DNA of 64,000 nucleotides from Endocalyx cinctus (GCA_001600455.1 BCKC01000011.1:585835-649834), one strand, 5' to 3'; shown: positions 11,375 through 22,088, counted from the stretch's first letter. Numbers and translations: made by a program. Notes: generated by a model from the sequence alone, not told the origin.

Positions 11375-12622
11375 TACCGTATGTACATCCATGGATAGTA
11401 CGTGTACACGGTCAAGATAACTGAGGCTATCTGTTGTATTATATATCATCAATCACTTATATATGTATATACCTAGGTAGTATATACATAGTATATAGAG
11501 TATACGCATCTAGCAATCGTATCGTTCACCTACAGTTAGCCCTATACCAAGTAATTTTATGACTCGCACGTTTTCAACCAATCGGAATAGCCATATTATT
11601 AGCATCATGTAATAAATTGTGAAATTGACAGATGCCGCCTAGCTAGCAGGTAGGTATCCATCTCTCCAGAAATCTTACCACCAATAGTGATGAATTTGTC
11701 ACCCCTCTGCTGAAACATTTTTTGGGAGGATTTTTGCTACGCCGCAGGAGTCTTAATAATTGAAGATGAAGGCGTTTGCACTCCTGTTTCGTATGTTTGA
11801 TTCTGTACTACTTATGGCTTCGATCCTATAGATGAGATAAATTGCCATCTTGAAGCTCATCGTGTCTATCTACTAATATTCACGCCGATGAACCGGAGCA
11901 ATATATGATTTTCGCCCCTGTTCGTCCCAGGTGCGCTTTCTCTACGAATCAAGGCCAATTCAAATATTCCAACGCGGATCCGCGGCCTCGCGAGGACAAT
12001 ACTACATACCGTACCCAGCAGGATTCTGAGGAGAAGTCCGATTAAACTGTATACTAAGCGAGTTGGATTGAGGGTGTGTGTAGGTAGTAATAGGTGTCGT
12101 ACGAGAGATTCAACCAACTACCGTCGGAGCAAAGCGTGTAGGGAGGATCATGACGGCATCAAGGGCTGCCAGAGAACTGGGGCTTAGAAAGCATTGACGG
12201 TATGGTATGTCCAAGTTTCAAGACGGCGTGGGAAACCGAATAAATAGAGGTGATAATGTCATTCCTAAGACATTACCGTGCGTATCAGAAATCAGAGAGC
12301 GGGAGAGAAGCACCAAATCCGTACACAGTAGGTTTTTTACTTGAATACTCTGTACTTAGGTATATACCTACCAGGTAGGTAGGTACATAATGCTGTATTT
12401 CCCGCTGAGACGGAACCTAAAGTAGCCTTTTACATAGTGTATATAGGCCACTCCGTAAGAAGTAAGTACCTAAGTACTCCAGCAAACAAATATCTTGGAG
12501 ATAAGATAATTTGGGTATGACGTAATATGCTTTAAACGCCAAAGCTTGATGAACCAACAACAAGGTATATCATCAGGTGTATTTCACCAACAAAAACGTC
12601 TTACCATATGAGAGTTTATGAG

Positions 12623-12645
12623 ATGATATATATATATATATATCT
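12623..12645 (+). repeat. (AT)n microsatellite
   Basis: About ten alternating AT dinucleotides in intergenic DNA. Confidence 0.85.
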
Positions 12646-13116
12646 AACTTACTAGAATGTAATTGATTTATTGAATTATTTCCTCGGATCAATCTTTTTT
12701 TTGAACAACGTGTACGTTAACAAATGTTGAACTAGTGAGTCTTGGGTTGCGTAAATCAACCAGATTATTCCCATATTGGCCCGGCAACGGATACGTAAAC
12801 AATCACTATCCCGGCCAACCGTTGAATACACCCACTCGCCTACATTTGATCTTGCTGCAATTGTCGATGCCAACGCAGCAAAGAGGAGCCCTCTTCTGGA
12901 ACTGCCAACGCATTTCAAACCAATCATTCCACCTTGACCGACTCCAAACCCCATTTCAACCCGTTGCTATAGAAAAATTCCCATAGTATATACCCGTCTT
13001 CAACCAACCAAACCGCCTTGTTCTTCCTCAATCGAACAACAATAAATAATCCATACACCGTTTTTCTTTTCTTGTACTACATAAACTAATACCCATTCAT
13101 TGATATTTGACCCCAA

Positions 13117-16100
13117 ATGCCCCGAGCCAAACCCAATTACGATTTTAAAATTCACGTCGACGAATCTTGTTTGAGTGATCCAATGGACGAAGAAAGTCAA
13201 CCTTCCACACCAGCTATTCAGTCCGACCAAATTATAGACAAGACACAAACCGAAGAAAAAGAAGAACCCAAACTAGAATCTGCCCTAGAATCAGAAGCAC
13301 GTCCAAGTATCGAAAATGATGACGTAGAAATAGATCATATTTCGACGAACCCGTCCCCAACCTCCTCCACCGCTTCTTCTAGAAAAGCGTCTGGCAGGAC
13401 CGAAGCTTTGATACAAGCCGCCGCAAGAGACATTCTAGCCCAGATTGAGCACGATAAACCGCAAGACCAGCCAAAAGAAGGAGAACTGGAAAAGAAGCTC
13501 GAGGACTCTATACTCGAAGCAAATACTCACGAGGAAGAAGATTCCCGTATCGAGCCCGAGGCCGATAACGAAGATTCTCGATTGGATAATATCGACGCCA
13601 AATCTCACGTATCTGCTTCTTCCTCTCGACACTCCCTGCAGCACGCCGCGGACGAGGAAGGAGATAGCAACAGCTCCCGTCACGGAGGCGCTGCCGAGTC
13701 GGACGTCTTCAGCAGCTCGAGCTCGAGCTCCGGCCACAAAAGCTCCCGCAGCTCCGTAGGCGGCGCCTCGTACGACGGGGAGTCGGTCTCGAGCCGGCGC
13801 AGCAAGGACACCTACCGCCGCCACGGTAGCCTCTACGACGGCGAGGATAACATGACCACCGTCACCACGCGATCCCCCCGCATCTCCGATATCTCGCAGT
13901 ACGAAAAGGAGGAAGAAGAATTCATCCCCACGGCGCGGGGCACGCCCCGGCCGCCGTTTCGCACCCCGTCCGACGTCCGCGCTATGCAGATGTCGTCCCC
14001 GACGCCGTCCGTCGTGGGGTCGGGTTCACCCCGGTCCGCTAAGCGCGGTCACTTCCCTACCGTCTCTCGCTTGGGCACGCCTTCGGCTTCGGCGCAGTAC
14101 TCGCCCAAGCGCAAGTCGACACCCCCTAGATTCAAGTCGAGGCCGGATGAGGCGCCGCTCGTGCTTCTGCACGTCACCCTCCTACCGCTGCGGTGGGCCT
14201 GGGCCGACCTCGTCAACAGCGTCGACCCGGCCGAAATGTCCGGGCCGGCCAAGACGTTGCGCGACGCCTGGCACACGCTGCAGGAACGCGTAGGTGACAC
14301 GGTAAGCGAGCGAGGTATCCTGCTGGGTCATCCGCAGAACGACTACGAGATTTTGGAGGAGAGGCTCCTCGAGGCCCTCGAATTACCCCTGCGGAGGAGG
14401 GCCCGCATTCTCGAGTGCGGGCATTACCTGGGCCCGACGAACGAGATGGCTCTACTAGAAGACGACGATAGCTCGGACGAGGAGGAAGACGGGCAGAGGA
14501 AGTCGTCCTTATCCTCGGCTGCGGTGACGGCGAAGTCTCAGCAACAGCAGCAGCGTCACTGGTGCAATACCTGCCAGAACGACATCCGGTACGAAGACCT
14601 CGGCGCCGGCAAGATCTTCCGCGTCAAGGTATACGCGTCGAACGGGCTGATGCGCGCCGGCGCCTGGGCCGCGTGCTGGCGGGAGATGGAGCGCGTCGAC
14701 GTCGAGCTCGAGCCGATCATCGAGGCGAGCGTCCAGGAGGAGCTGATGCAGCTCTCCGTCCAGCAGTCGGAGCGCGACCTCGCGCGTCAGCGCGAAGAGG
14801 ACCAGGAAACTTCGGCGGCCGCGGCCGCTGCTATTACGGCGGCGGAGGAAGAAGAGGAGGCGATTATAGAGAGGGAGGTGGCCGCGCAGATGGAGGAGCA
14901 TAAGAGGCAGCAGGAGCTGAAGGAGCGGCAGGAGAGGGAAGAGCGCGAGAAGCGCGAACAACAAGAAGAAGAACGTGCCGCCGGTCCGGCGGACGCGCAT
15001 CTCCAAGTACCTTCGGCGTCGTCGGACACGACGGTGAGTCGTTCCGGCGAGCGGCGTAGCCGCGCCTCGCGCTCGGCGGAGCGTAAGCGACGAGACGAGG
15101 AGAGGTTGAGGGAGATTTACGGCGATACGCCGCCTTCGTCGATCGTTTCCATCGAGTCCGAACCTTCTTCTTCTGCTGCTTCTGCTTCGTCGCAACGGTC
15201 CGGTTCCCGCTCGCGTTACAACTCGCACCAGCATCAGGAGCCGGAACACCACTATCCTACGCCTATACCGGAAGAGGAAACCATGGCGTCCGAACGCGAG
15301 GCGTACCCGCCTACCTCGACGCCTTCCTACGCCCCGACCCCTTCTTCCCCTCGTTCCCGTTCCGAGGAGACGCACAAACGGTTCGAGTCCCGCCGACGAA
15401 CGTACCAGTCCGCCTCCCTGTCCGAGCTCCTGCTCGAGTCCGGCCGGGTACTGCTGCAGGATAGGAAGAATCTCGTGATCATCTTCCTAGCCGCGTTCGC
15501 GGTGCTCTTGGCGCTCAGGAACCCTTCCTCGTCGGGTATGATGGGCTACGGTTTCGGGGACTACGATCGTATGGTGATGGCCGAAGAGCAGCCTCGGCGT
15601 CGTGATAACGGCGAAGAGATTCCTCAGATGCAGGCGCAGCCGCAGGTACCTAAAGTCGAGGAGCCGGTTCAGAAGCCGGTGGTGGAGCAGATGCAACAAC
15701 AGCAGCAACAACAGCAGAAACAGCAAGTCGTCGCGGAATCTATCGCGACGACGACGACGGTAGCGGCGGCGCCAAGTTATGAGCAACACGCTAGCCCGTC
15801 CGCATCAAGCGTATCGACCGTGTACGAACCGTGCGAGACGCCTTCCGCCTCGGCTGCTCACGCGTATAACAAGGTACCCGTAGTACCGGAAGAACCTCGA
15901 CGCGAAGAAAAAGAAGAAGAAGAAGAGGAAGAAGTTGTCGTCGTCCAAGCCGAGACGACCGAAACGGTGACGCAGAAGAAAGTCGTGAAAGTGGTCCGGA
16001 CCGTAACCGAGACGCAGACCGAGGTCGAGACGCTCGTCGAGACCCAGATCGAGGTGGCTACGCAGACGGAGACGGTGAAGATACAGGTGGAGGCGACGCC

Positions 16101-16287
16101 GAGCGCTGATGCGGAAGCGTCTCTTCCTACGGAATTACCCGAGGAAGAAGATGTGCAAGAGCAGCAGCAGGAAGAGGAGGTGGTGGTGTTTGAGGAAGTG
16201 GAGGAGTCGAATACTTTCGACGCAGACCTCGAAGAAGAGGTTGTGGAAGAAGAAACTGTGATAACTGAAAGTCATGAAGAACTCTAA
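13117..16287 (+). CDS. Large acidic, Ser-rich single-TM protein (database name 'pathway-specific nitrogen regulator')
   Basis: Single exon, 1056 residues. Residues 1-340 are acidic, Ser-rich and probably disordered. Two conserved blocks follow. Block one, about 341-438, contains RPDEAPLVLLHVTLLPLRW and LGHPQNDYEILEERLLEALELP. Block two, about 479-532, begins HWCNTCQNDI and includes FRVKVYASNGLMRAGAWAACW; its Cys pair could bind metal. A charged coiled-coil-like Glu/Arg/Gln stretch lies at about 560-630. One hydrophobic segment at about 784-803 (VIIFLAAFAVLLAL) looks like a membrane span. The tail has Gln runs, Glu runs and an irregular Thr-Glu-Thr/Val repeat at about 945-995. Proteins of this type are widely annotated in filamentous fungi as pathway-specific nitrogen regulators. 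No DNA-binding domain is visible, so I treat that name as unproven. The membrane span argues against a simple transcription factor. Confidence 0.8.
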   Translation: MPRAKPNYDFKIHVDESCLSDPMDEESQPSTPAIQSDQIIDKTQTEEKEEPKLESALESEARPSIENDDVEIDHISTNPSPTSSTASSRKASGRTEALIQAAARDILAQIEHDKPQDQPKEGELEKKLEDSILEANTHEEEDSRIEPEADNEDSRLDNIDAKSHVSASSSRHSLQHAADEEGDSNSSRHGGAAESDVFSSSSSSSGHKSSRSSVGGASYDGESVSSRRSKDTYRRHGSLYDGEDNMTTVTTRSPRISDISQYEKEEEEFIPTARGTPRPPFRTPSDVRAMQMSSPTPSVVGSGSPRSAKRGHFPTVSRLGTPSASAQYSPKRKSTPPRFKSRPDEAPLVLLHVTLLPLRWAWADLVNSVDPAEMSGPAKTLRDAWHTLQERVGDTVSERGILLGHPQNDYEILEERLLEALELPLRRRARILECGHYLGPTNEMALLEDDDSSDEEEDGQRKSSLSSAAVTAKSQQQQQRHWCNTCQNDIRYEDLGAGKIFRVKVYASNGLMRAGAWAACWREMERVDVELEPIIEASVQEELMQLSVQQSERDLARQREEDQETSAAAAAAITAAEEEEEAIIEREVAAQMEEHKRQQELKERQEREEREKREQQEEERAAGPADAHLQVPSASSDTTVSRSGERRSRASRSAERKRRDEERLREIYGDTPPSSIVSIESEPSSSAASASSQRSGSRSRYNSHQHQEPEHHYPTPIPEEETMASEREAYPPTSTPSYAPTPSSPRSRSEETHKRFESRRRTYQSASLSELLLESGRVLLQDRKNLVIIFLAAFAVLLALRNPSSSGMMGYGFGDYDRMVMAEEQPRRRDNGEEIPQMQAQPQVPKVEEPVQKPVVEQMQQQQQQQQKQQVVAESIATTTTVAAAPSYEQHASPSASSVSTVYEPCETPSASAAHAYNKVPVVPEEPRREEKEEEEEEEVVVVQAETTETVTQKKVVKVVRTVTETQTEVETLVETQIEVATQTETVKIQVEATPSADAEASLPTELPEEEDVQEQQQEEEVVVFEEVEESNTFDADLEEEVVEEETVITESHEEL

Positions 16288-17165
16288 TAATAAGAGCTAG
16301 CGTATGGCTTTCAAGATACACGAAAAGAGGTTGGGATGGGATGACCTAGATTGGAAGATGGATACTTTTTTTGTTGCTTTTTTTATTTCTTTCTTTTGAT
16401 AACGACAATTCAGAAAGATCATGTATGTACGTAGGTAATGAATGTAAGAAGTACGAACTTGGTTACCTAGTCACGTCACTTACGACACTATTGTATTCGA
16501 TATGGTTGAAAGAAAAAAACGAAAACGAAAGCGAAATGAAATAAATAAAACATGGCAGGATGGGAATAGTTGTTGGAATAATTATAATGAACACACAAAA
16601 TGTATCTACTATTACCTATTACCTGCTCGGTTCTTGTAGTTTAGCTCAATTCAAAACTGTACATAAATCCTCAACTCTGGAATATTCACGTCACTCAATT
16701 GACTTATACTCTTCGACAAGCAACATAAAAATAACATTATCATTAAACAATATATAAAAGAAGCCAACGCAACGGTGGACGGAGAATATATACACTTTAT
16801 ACAGGAGGGACAAGAAGTTGCATAATCCCTTACGTCCGTCTCCCCCCTTTTTTCCCCCTTTCAAATATGGTATCCCATCCAAAACGCCGCGGCGATGCAA
16901 AAGTCTAATCCTCCTGAAACGAAATAAGAGATAAAGAAAAAAAAAGGCCTCGCGCCAAAAAGGTTGAATAAATTCCAGCCTTAATCCTGTGCTGAGAATT
17001 CCGATTATTCCATTTTTTATCCCACATTCTATCCCGATATTCCCTTTTGTTCTGAAACAGTGCCGTCTTGTTCAGAAAGTATTATTTCCTTCCTTCTTCA
17101 ATAATAGTAATACAAAAAGAACGAAACCTTTTCTTTTTTTTGCAGAGTATCAGGTCAATCATCCA
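16288..17165. other. Convergent 3' intergenic region
   Basis: It lies between the stops of the acidic protein gene and dlt1. AT-rich sequence with short T and A runs; presumably both 3' UTRs. No gene is supported. Confidence 0.65.
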
Positions 17166-18710
17166 TCAGACCGTATCCACGACGTTCAGGACATAAGGCA
17201 AAGCGCCGTCCTCCGACTCCGCGTCGGTAGCGAGCCGGATGACCGAGCCCGTCTGCGAGCCCCGCAAGCTCGAGCGCGACGTCTGCCGGCTGACGGAGAA
17301 GGGCTGCCTCGTCTGCGCGAAGAAGCTGCGGGAGCTGTTCGAGCTCGGCGGTCGAAACTGCTGCGCGTTCGCCGCCGCCGGCCGGTTCGCGCTCATGGGC
17401 GTCGTCGGCGCCGTCCGGTACCGGTGCCAGGACGAGGCCGTGGCCGAGGCCTTGTGGTGGACGGGACGGGGCGCGAGCCGCTGCCCATCGTGAACGTTAC
17501 CGTCGTCGTCGTTGTCGTTGTTATTGTTTCTTCCGACGGCGATGCTGTCGAACGAGCTCGCTACGCTACGCGCGGGCGTCGTGGGATGCGTGTCGAGAGG
17601 GGCGTCGTCGTCGATGTGACCCTCGTCGCTCTCCGAGTACGAGAAGAAGCCGTCCTGGTCGTCCCCTTCTTCGCGGAAGTTGTATCCGAGCGGGCGGATG
17701 TCGCGCAGCAGCGCGGCGAAGAGGTGCATGAGGTGGCGGAAGGCCGCGTTGGATAAGGGGCGGGGCGAGAAGCGCGCTCGCTCGTACGTGTCCACGAACT
17801 CGACCACCGTCGCCGAGTTGGATAGGACGCGGAGGTCTGTTAGGTGCGTGATGTAGTCCCTCATGCTCATGTTGGGCGATATCTGCAGCAGCGCGACGGC
17901 TTCCGGGTCGAGGGTCGGTTGCGAATCTCCCGCGATGCTGGCTTCCATATCCACGGGCGCCTGAGAGACTGCTTTCGCTTCAATCAGATTGGGTAGCTCG
18001 GTGATCACGGTGCTGTAATGCAAGTTGCACAGATCTGGAGAAGCGGGCGAACCCCAGCCGTAATGTTCTATCTCGCCCCATATGGGTTTTGTCTTGGGCA
18101 GCGCGATACCCATTTCATCTTCGGCCGTGGCTTGAGGTTTGGACCTAAAGATCTGTAGAGACTTTCTCCCTCCTCCTCCTTCCGTATTACCCGGCTTCTC
18201 ATCTTTGATATTACTCAACGAGGTATCATTATTCGCCGTTTCGCTTTCTCTTATAGACTCCGGGTAGGTATTCGCCGAGGTGGAGGTGGACGGCTGAGGA
18301 GTGTCGACTTTCGGTCTTGCGGCCCAAGCTATAGCGGCGCTCCTGTTCAGCTCGTTCGTTATCATCTTGCGCACATCCTCCTTGACGTCGCCCTTCTCGA
18401 TGGGAATCCAAGTTTTCGGTATCGAGACGAGGACGGTGCGCGTGACGTAGAGTCTGACGGTATAGATGAACAAGACGATGAGGAGGGTGAGGATGAAAAC
18501 GATGCCGAGGATGATGACGTTGATGATGTGACCCTTGTCGAAACGAACGGACTGGTAAGCAAAATCACCGGGGACGACGAGTAGTAGCGCGGCGAGGACG
18601 AGACATAGTAATACGAATAGGGAGCTGTAAACTATGCGAAAGGCGAGACCGGTAGGCATTTTCGGTTTTGAGCGAATTGAATTCGAGCTCGTTGTCAATT
18701 TCAGGGTCAC
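17166..18710 (-). CDS. dlt1: Defect at low temperature protein 1 (Dlt1)
   Basis: Single exon, 514 residues. Two membrane spans lie near the N-terminus: about residues 25-47 (VYSSLFVLLCLVLAALLLVV) and 62-86 (IINVIILGIVFILTLLIVLFIY). A basic linker follows, then the family block at about 225-260 (EHYGWGSPASPDLCNL, VITELPNLIEAKA), which identifies Dlt1. Another conserved piece, LRDYITHLTDL-like, lies near 290. The C-terminal 150 residues are Asn-, Ser- and Arg-rich and probably disordered. In yeast Dlt1 is needed for growth at low temperature and high pressure; its molecular role is not clear. A second in-frame ATG at residue 18 (MPTGLAF) sits right before the first membrane span and could be the true start. 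Confidence 0.88.
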   Translation of the reverse strand: MTLKLTTSSNSIRSKPKMPTGLAFRIVYSSLFVLLCLVLAALLLVVPGDFAYQSVRFDKGHIINVIILGIVFILTLLIVLFIYTVRLYVTRTVLVSIPKTWIPIEKGDVKEDVRKMITNELNRSAAIAWAARPKVDTPQPSTSTSANTYPESIRESETANNDTSLSNIKDEKPGNTEGGGGRKSLQIFRSKPQATAEDEMGIALPKTKPIWGEIEHYGWGSPASPDLCNLHYSTVITELPNLIEAKAVSQAPVDMEASIAGDSQPTLDPEAVALLQISPNMSMRDYITHLTDLRVLSNSATVVEFVDTYERARFSPRPLSNAAFRHLMHLFAALLRDIRPLGYNFREEGDDQDGFFSYSESDEGHIDDDAPLDTHPTTPARSVASSFDSIAVGRNNNNDNDDDGNVHDGQRLAPRPVHHKASATASSWHRYRTAPTTPMSANRPAAANAQQFRPPSSNSSRSFFAQTRQPFSVSRQTSRSSLRGSQTGSVIRLATDAESEDGALPYVLNVVDTV

Positions 18711-19377
18711 GTAGGTAACATAAATTTGACCAAGAGACTTATTCGAGTTTGATGTAATGACATGTCGAATTGCCGCGAGGTTTTTAGGGGTTGTTGTTGT
18801 TGTTTATTTGGTATTCAAAAAAAGAAGATAATTCGAGTCTTCTATATATAACCAGAACCCATTATGACCTTTACGTATTTCCCTAATCTCTCGAACCGCC
18901 TTTGTCGCCTTTAGGTATTTGATGATGCTATTAGGAGGGGGATAAAGAAAAGAAGGAGGAAATCCTCTCTCTCTACGAGGTTGGTAGAAGACGGACTGGC
19001 GGGTAATACAGGAAATGACGAGGCATGATCTGCATAGTTTAAGCTAAATACCGTAATTTTAGAGTGCAAGGGGGTACTAAAGCTCCCCTAAGCTCCCCCT
19101 AAACTCCCCCTAAACCTCCCTAAGGAGCTAAGTTAGGCGTTAAATCACATGGTTGAACATTCCACCATTCTTGAGTAGACCAAATGAATATTTAAAACGC
19201 AGAGTGATCATGTTTCTATAGTCGTAAGGACGAGATGGCGATGATAATAAATACAGTAAACAACGTAGTGTAGTCTTCCAATATACTAAGATATATCTTA
19301 GATCGTATACCCCCAGATCTGGCCAAGACTTTCCCCCCTAAATAAAGAACCTTCATTCCCTGTAATATCACCCTTTA
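18711..19377. other. Intergenic, dlt1 promoter and CorA-like 3' end
   Basis: Contains a GTT repeat near 18791-18803, a run of imperfect CTCCCCCTAAA units (19083-19130) and an AT-rich tail. No gene is supported. Confidence 0.6.
19083..19130 (+). repeat. Short tandem CTCCCCCTAAA units
   Basis: About four imperfect 11-12-base units (CTCCCCTAAG, CTCCCCCTAAA, CTCCCCCTAAA, CCTCCCTAAG) in intergenic DNA. They are not a telomere repeat. Confidence 0.7.
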
Positions 19378-21139
19378 CTATATATCTAGCTGCTTCTCGA
19401 TATCGTGAATTACCCGCCTTTTTCTGCTCCAAAAATACCAGATACCAAACGTTATTGACGTGATGATCACCGTTGTGAGGACATAGAGCCATATATAAGG
19501 TGAAACCGTGAAACTATTTCCATGTTCATCTTTCCAATTGAATATCCCCATGGAAAATAGTGTCTAATTACCAGACATAGGTATAAATATTAGTAGGGAT
19601 GGGGTATTCACGGAATAAAAAAAAATAGTAGGGAATATTTACCGCGACAAAGGTGGCCGGCAGAAATAACATGGTTAGCATGGCGATTGACTTCATCAAC
19701 TCACTATCGTGTCGTGCTCTTTGAGCTACTCCCAAGGACGTATTCGCAATATCTAGGTTAGTCATCGCATCTTTGCGCCCGATATGGTTCCATTCCTATC
19801 ATCGTCGGTAAGTATAATGCCCCCAATTTCATATTTACCCCTACACATCATCACATGGGCTTCTCGGCTCGCTCAAGTGTACTTACCATCTGAGAGGCAA
19901 AATTCAACCCGTCTATCATGGTCTCGCAGTCGCGAATATTCTCGTCGTATTCCGCCACGAGCTCGAAGAGCCGCTCCTTGATCCGCCTCCCGGAATCTCT
20001 CAGCCGACCCAGTCGCGCTTCGTCTATCGCGCCGCTGGGAGCCATCGTGCGGAAGACCAAGTTGTCGAGCTCGTCGACGTGCGCCGCCATATCCAGCATC
20101 CTCCCCCTGAACGCCATCAGGCCGTTCCGGATGTGACTAATCTCGACCCAGATGATGACCGGCGGCTTCTCGTCCGTCGACGCCGCCGACGACGACGCCA
20201 GGGAGCCCGTCTCCTTGGCGTCGCCGATGTTAGAGTTGGATCCGATATAGATGATCTTCTGGATCATCTCGCAGATCTTGTCCTGCACCAGCGTCACCTG
20301 CCTATTCCGCTCCGTCTCCGCGAAGAGGGCGGGGAGAACCATCGGGTGAAAGTCGGTCATTTCCGCTTGGGACAGGCGTCCGACTATCTCCTCCGATATG
20401 GCCTGGTTGCATCCGTAGAATACGGCGTGGGTCTTGAGACTTTCCGGGAAGAACCTGACCGATAAAGCCGTGTCATTCTCCCACGATGCTGCTGATCTGC
20501 AGTTATACACTACCGTCGATCATATCAGCACGGTTCCCAGAAACGGATCCAAAATCACTGACCTATCGATCGATCCTTGGCCGACTCCCAGGAACATAAC
20601 CTTCTAGTAAAGGCACAGTTTGTGTTCCGGTTGATGACCCTCGCAATCGAGTTGTGAATGTGAAAACGGTTAATAATCTGTTTGAAGATGGACTTCGAGA
20701 AAGGCAAGTAGGATACCAGAGCCCCATCGGGGAATCTGCTTGTTGCTCGACCACAGATTCTATCCCGGCATGCACTTTAGTTTCTGCCCTTTTGGCAAAG
20801 TATGAATATGAACACGCACATCAAATTCATTCCGCTAGTTGCGATAGGCACCGAAGAAGGGTGCTTTATATCAAGTTAGGCACCATGCATGAACATCTCG
20901 GGCAGCAACTTACCGAATCTAGACGTGTTTGCCATTGTTCGTCGGACGACAATATGGCATGCTCTATCTCTTTAGTAGTCTGACTGTATATTAGAATGCT
21001 TTTTCTGAATTATTGAAGTCTCTCAAAATCTTACATCAGGGCGTTGAGATATCGTCAATATCTCACTCCGAAGTTGACGGAAGTCGAAAAGGGCCAGACT
21101 CTGATCCCATGTTGACTCGGTTGATCCTAACCATTCCAT
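19378..21139 (-). CDS. CorA-like cation transporter family protein
   Basis: Seven exons on the minus strand: 21139-21035, 20979-20914, 20863-20820, 20759-20563, 20509-19887, 19795-19643, 19563-19378; 457 residues with all phases consistent. The N-terminal soluble part has family features (LPFSKSIFKQIINRFHIHNSI, then YNCRSAASWENDTALS). A long helical region (about 240-345) leads to two C-terminal membrane spans: about residues 385-405 (MLTMLFLPATFVA, split by the last intron) and 417-442 (YIWLYVLTTVIITSITFGIWYFW). The loop that carries Gly-Met-Asn in true CorA Mg channels reads SMGIFNW here, so GMN is absent, as in many fungal CorA-like paralogues. Transport of Mg or another divalent cation is therefore uncertain. 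Exon 3 would hit a stop at 20779-20777 unless the 60-nt intron 20819-20760 is removed. That intron has donor AT|GTGCGT and acceptor GATAG and restores phase exactly. The first three exons are the least certain. Confidence 0.75.
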
Positions 21140-21896
21140 TGTGATATGCCAAAAATTATCAATATAAATAGAATAGAATGAAATAAAATAAAAGTATCAA
21201 GTTATCAACGAGGAATAAACTGTTATTAGAAATTCTTGTCCTTTACACGAGTTTACGTCTCTTTCAACCGGCGGGGTAAGGACATAAAAATGGGCAAACA
21301 ACTATTGGTAGGTCGAGGTATAAGTAAGATAGAGAATTCCCAACTGACTGCGTCGTTGCACACCATCTACGTGACACGACTTCCAATGGCAATCGTCCAC
21401 GCTGACTATCGTGGCTATGGATACACCGATATTTCGAAACTTGCACCTCAGCCTGCCTGATCCCCGTATGCCCGTCGCCCGGTTGCTGCCCCGAACACCG
21501 CAGCCTGCAGCAAGTTCGCGCGCGTGGTTCGCTTAAGTTATTCAATCGGATACATCTCATTGGGTAGTTTCGGTGTGTATCGGGTCTACGTTCTCGCAAC
21601 TAATATACATATGAGGCGGTATTATACATGTGAGGCAATAATATACATGTGAGAGGCATAGAAAATGGAATTTTCCATTTCGCTCTCGAGGCAGAATTCT
21701 GTATAGATAGAGAGACTGAAACCCATCTTTTCCGCCCTTCCCCCCTTTTCCCATTTCCCCGGCTCGACCAAAAGATACAGTAACGTATCTGCTAGACCTG
21801 TACGAAAGGAGTTGGAAGTTGTCTTAGTCTTTCTTTTCTCCTTCGCCTTAAATTTCTTACGGAGCTATTTTTTCTCCAAACCAAGCCTCATACATC
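21140..21896. other. Divergent promoter region
   Basis: It lies between the CorA-like gene and the small gene at 21897. It has three near-copies of TATACATGTGAGG (21602-21656), an inverted repeat AAATGGAA/TTCCATTT (about 21663-21680), and a pyrimidine-rich leader before 21897. No gene is supported. Confidence 0.6.
21602..21656 (+). repeat. Three short direct repeats
   Basis: AATATACATATGAGGCGGT, TTATACATGTGAGGCAAT and AATATACATGTGAGAGGC follow each other at about 20-base spacing. They could be a regulatory array or slippage. Confidence 0.6.
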
Positions 21897-22088
21897 ATGG
21901 CTGGATTTTTCACCCAAGTTCTCCCAATCAAGTACAACATTGGAGAAGATCTGGTGGGTTACATGACAGAGCTCTTCGGAAGCGGGAACTTCCTCGTCGA
22001 GGGTGTAAGTATATATAAACCGCACGCAGCAAAGCCAAACCCTCGCCAGAACGAGAAGATCGACTTATCAGGTAAAACATTACTTTAG
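21897..22088 (+). CDS. Small protein of unknown function, model incomplete
   Basis: An ATG in good context (CATCATGGCTGG) after a pyrimidine-rich leader opens a frame MAGFFTQVLPIKYN... that is not low-complexity. Read without splicing it gives 63 residues. However, a perfect donor (GGT|GTAAGTAT at about 22003-22004) suggests the first exon ends there, with about 36 residues of protein. A likely acceptor is CCCCAG at about 22123, or CTGCAG at 22136, followed by a short second exon; I cannot choose between the frames. The size and start resemble those of small mitochondrial inner-membrane subunits, but I do not recognise the family. Confidence 0.38.
   Translation: MAGFFTQVLPIKYNIGEDLVGYMTELFGSGNFLVEGVSIYKPHAAKPNPRQNEKIDLSGKTLL

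Larger units (their letters stand above)
10162..13116. other. Long AT-rich gene-free region
   Basis: About 3 kb with no supported gene. It carries an imperfect tandem duplication (11189-11374), a (TA)n run (about 12623-12645), GTAGGTA/TACCTAGGTA words near 11470-11500 and 12360-12390, and a T run at 11164-11176. The last 150 bases are a pyrimidine-rich leader for the gene at 13117. The small open frames show no domain. Confidence 0.6.

Noticed and set aside
14509..15375. 288-residue minus-strand open frame
   Set aside because: Arg-rich shadow of the GC-rich acidic protein gene on the plus strand.
20777..20779. In-frame stop suggesting a CorA-like pseudogene
   Set aside because: A phase-correct 60-nt intron (20760-20819) removes it; kept as a finding to verify, but not as a pseudogene call.
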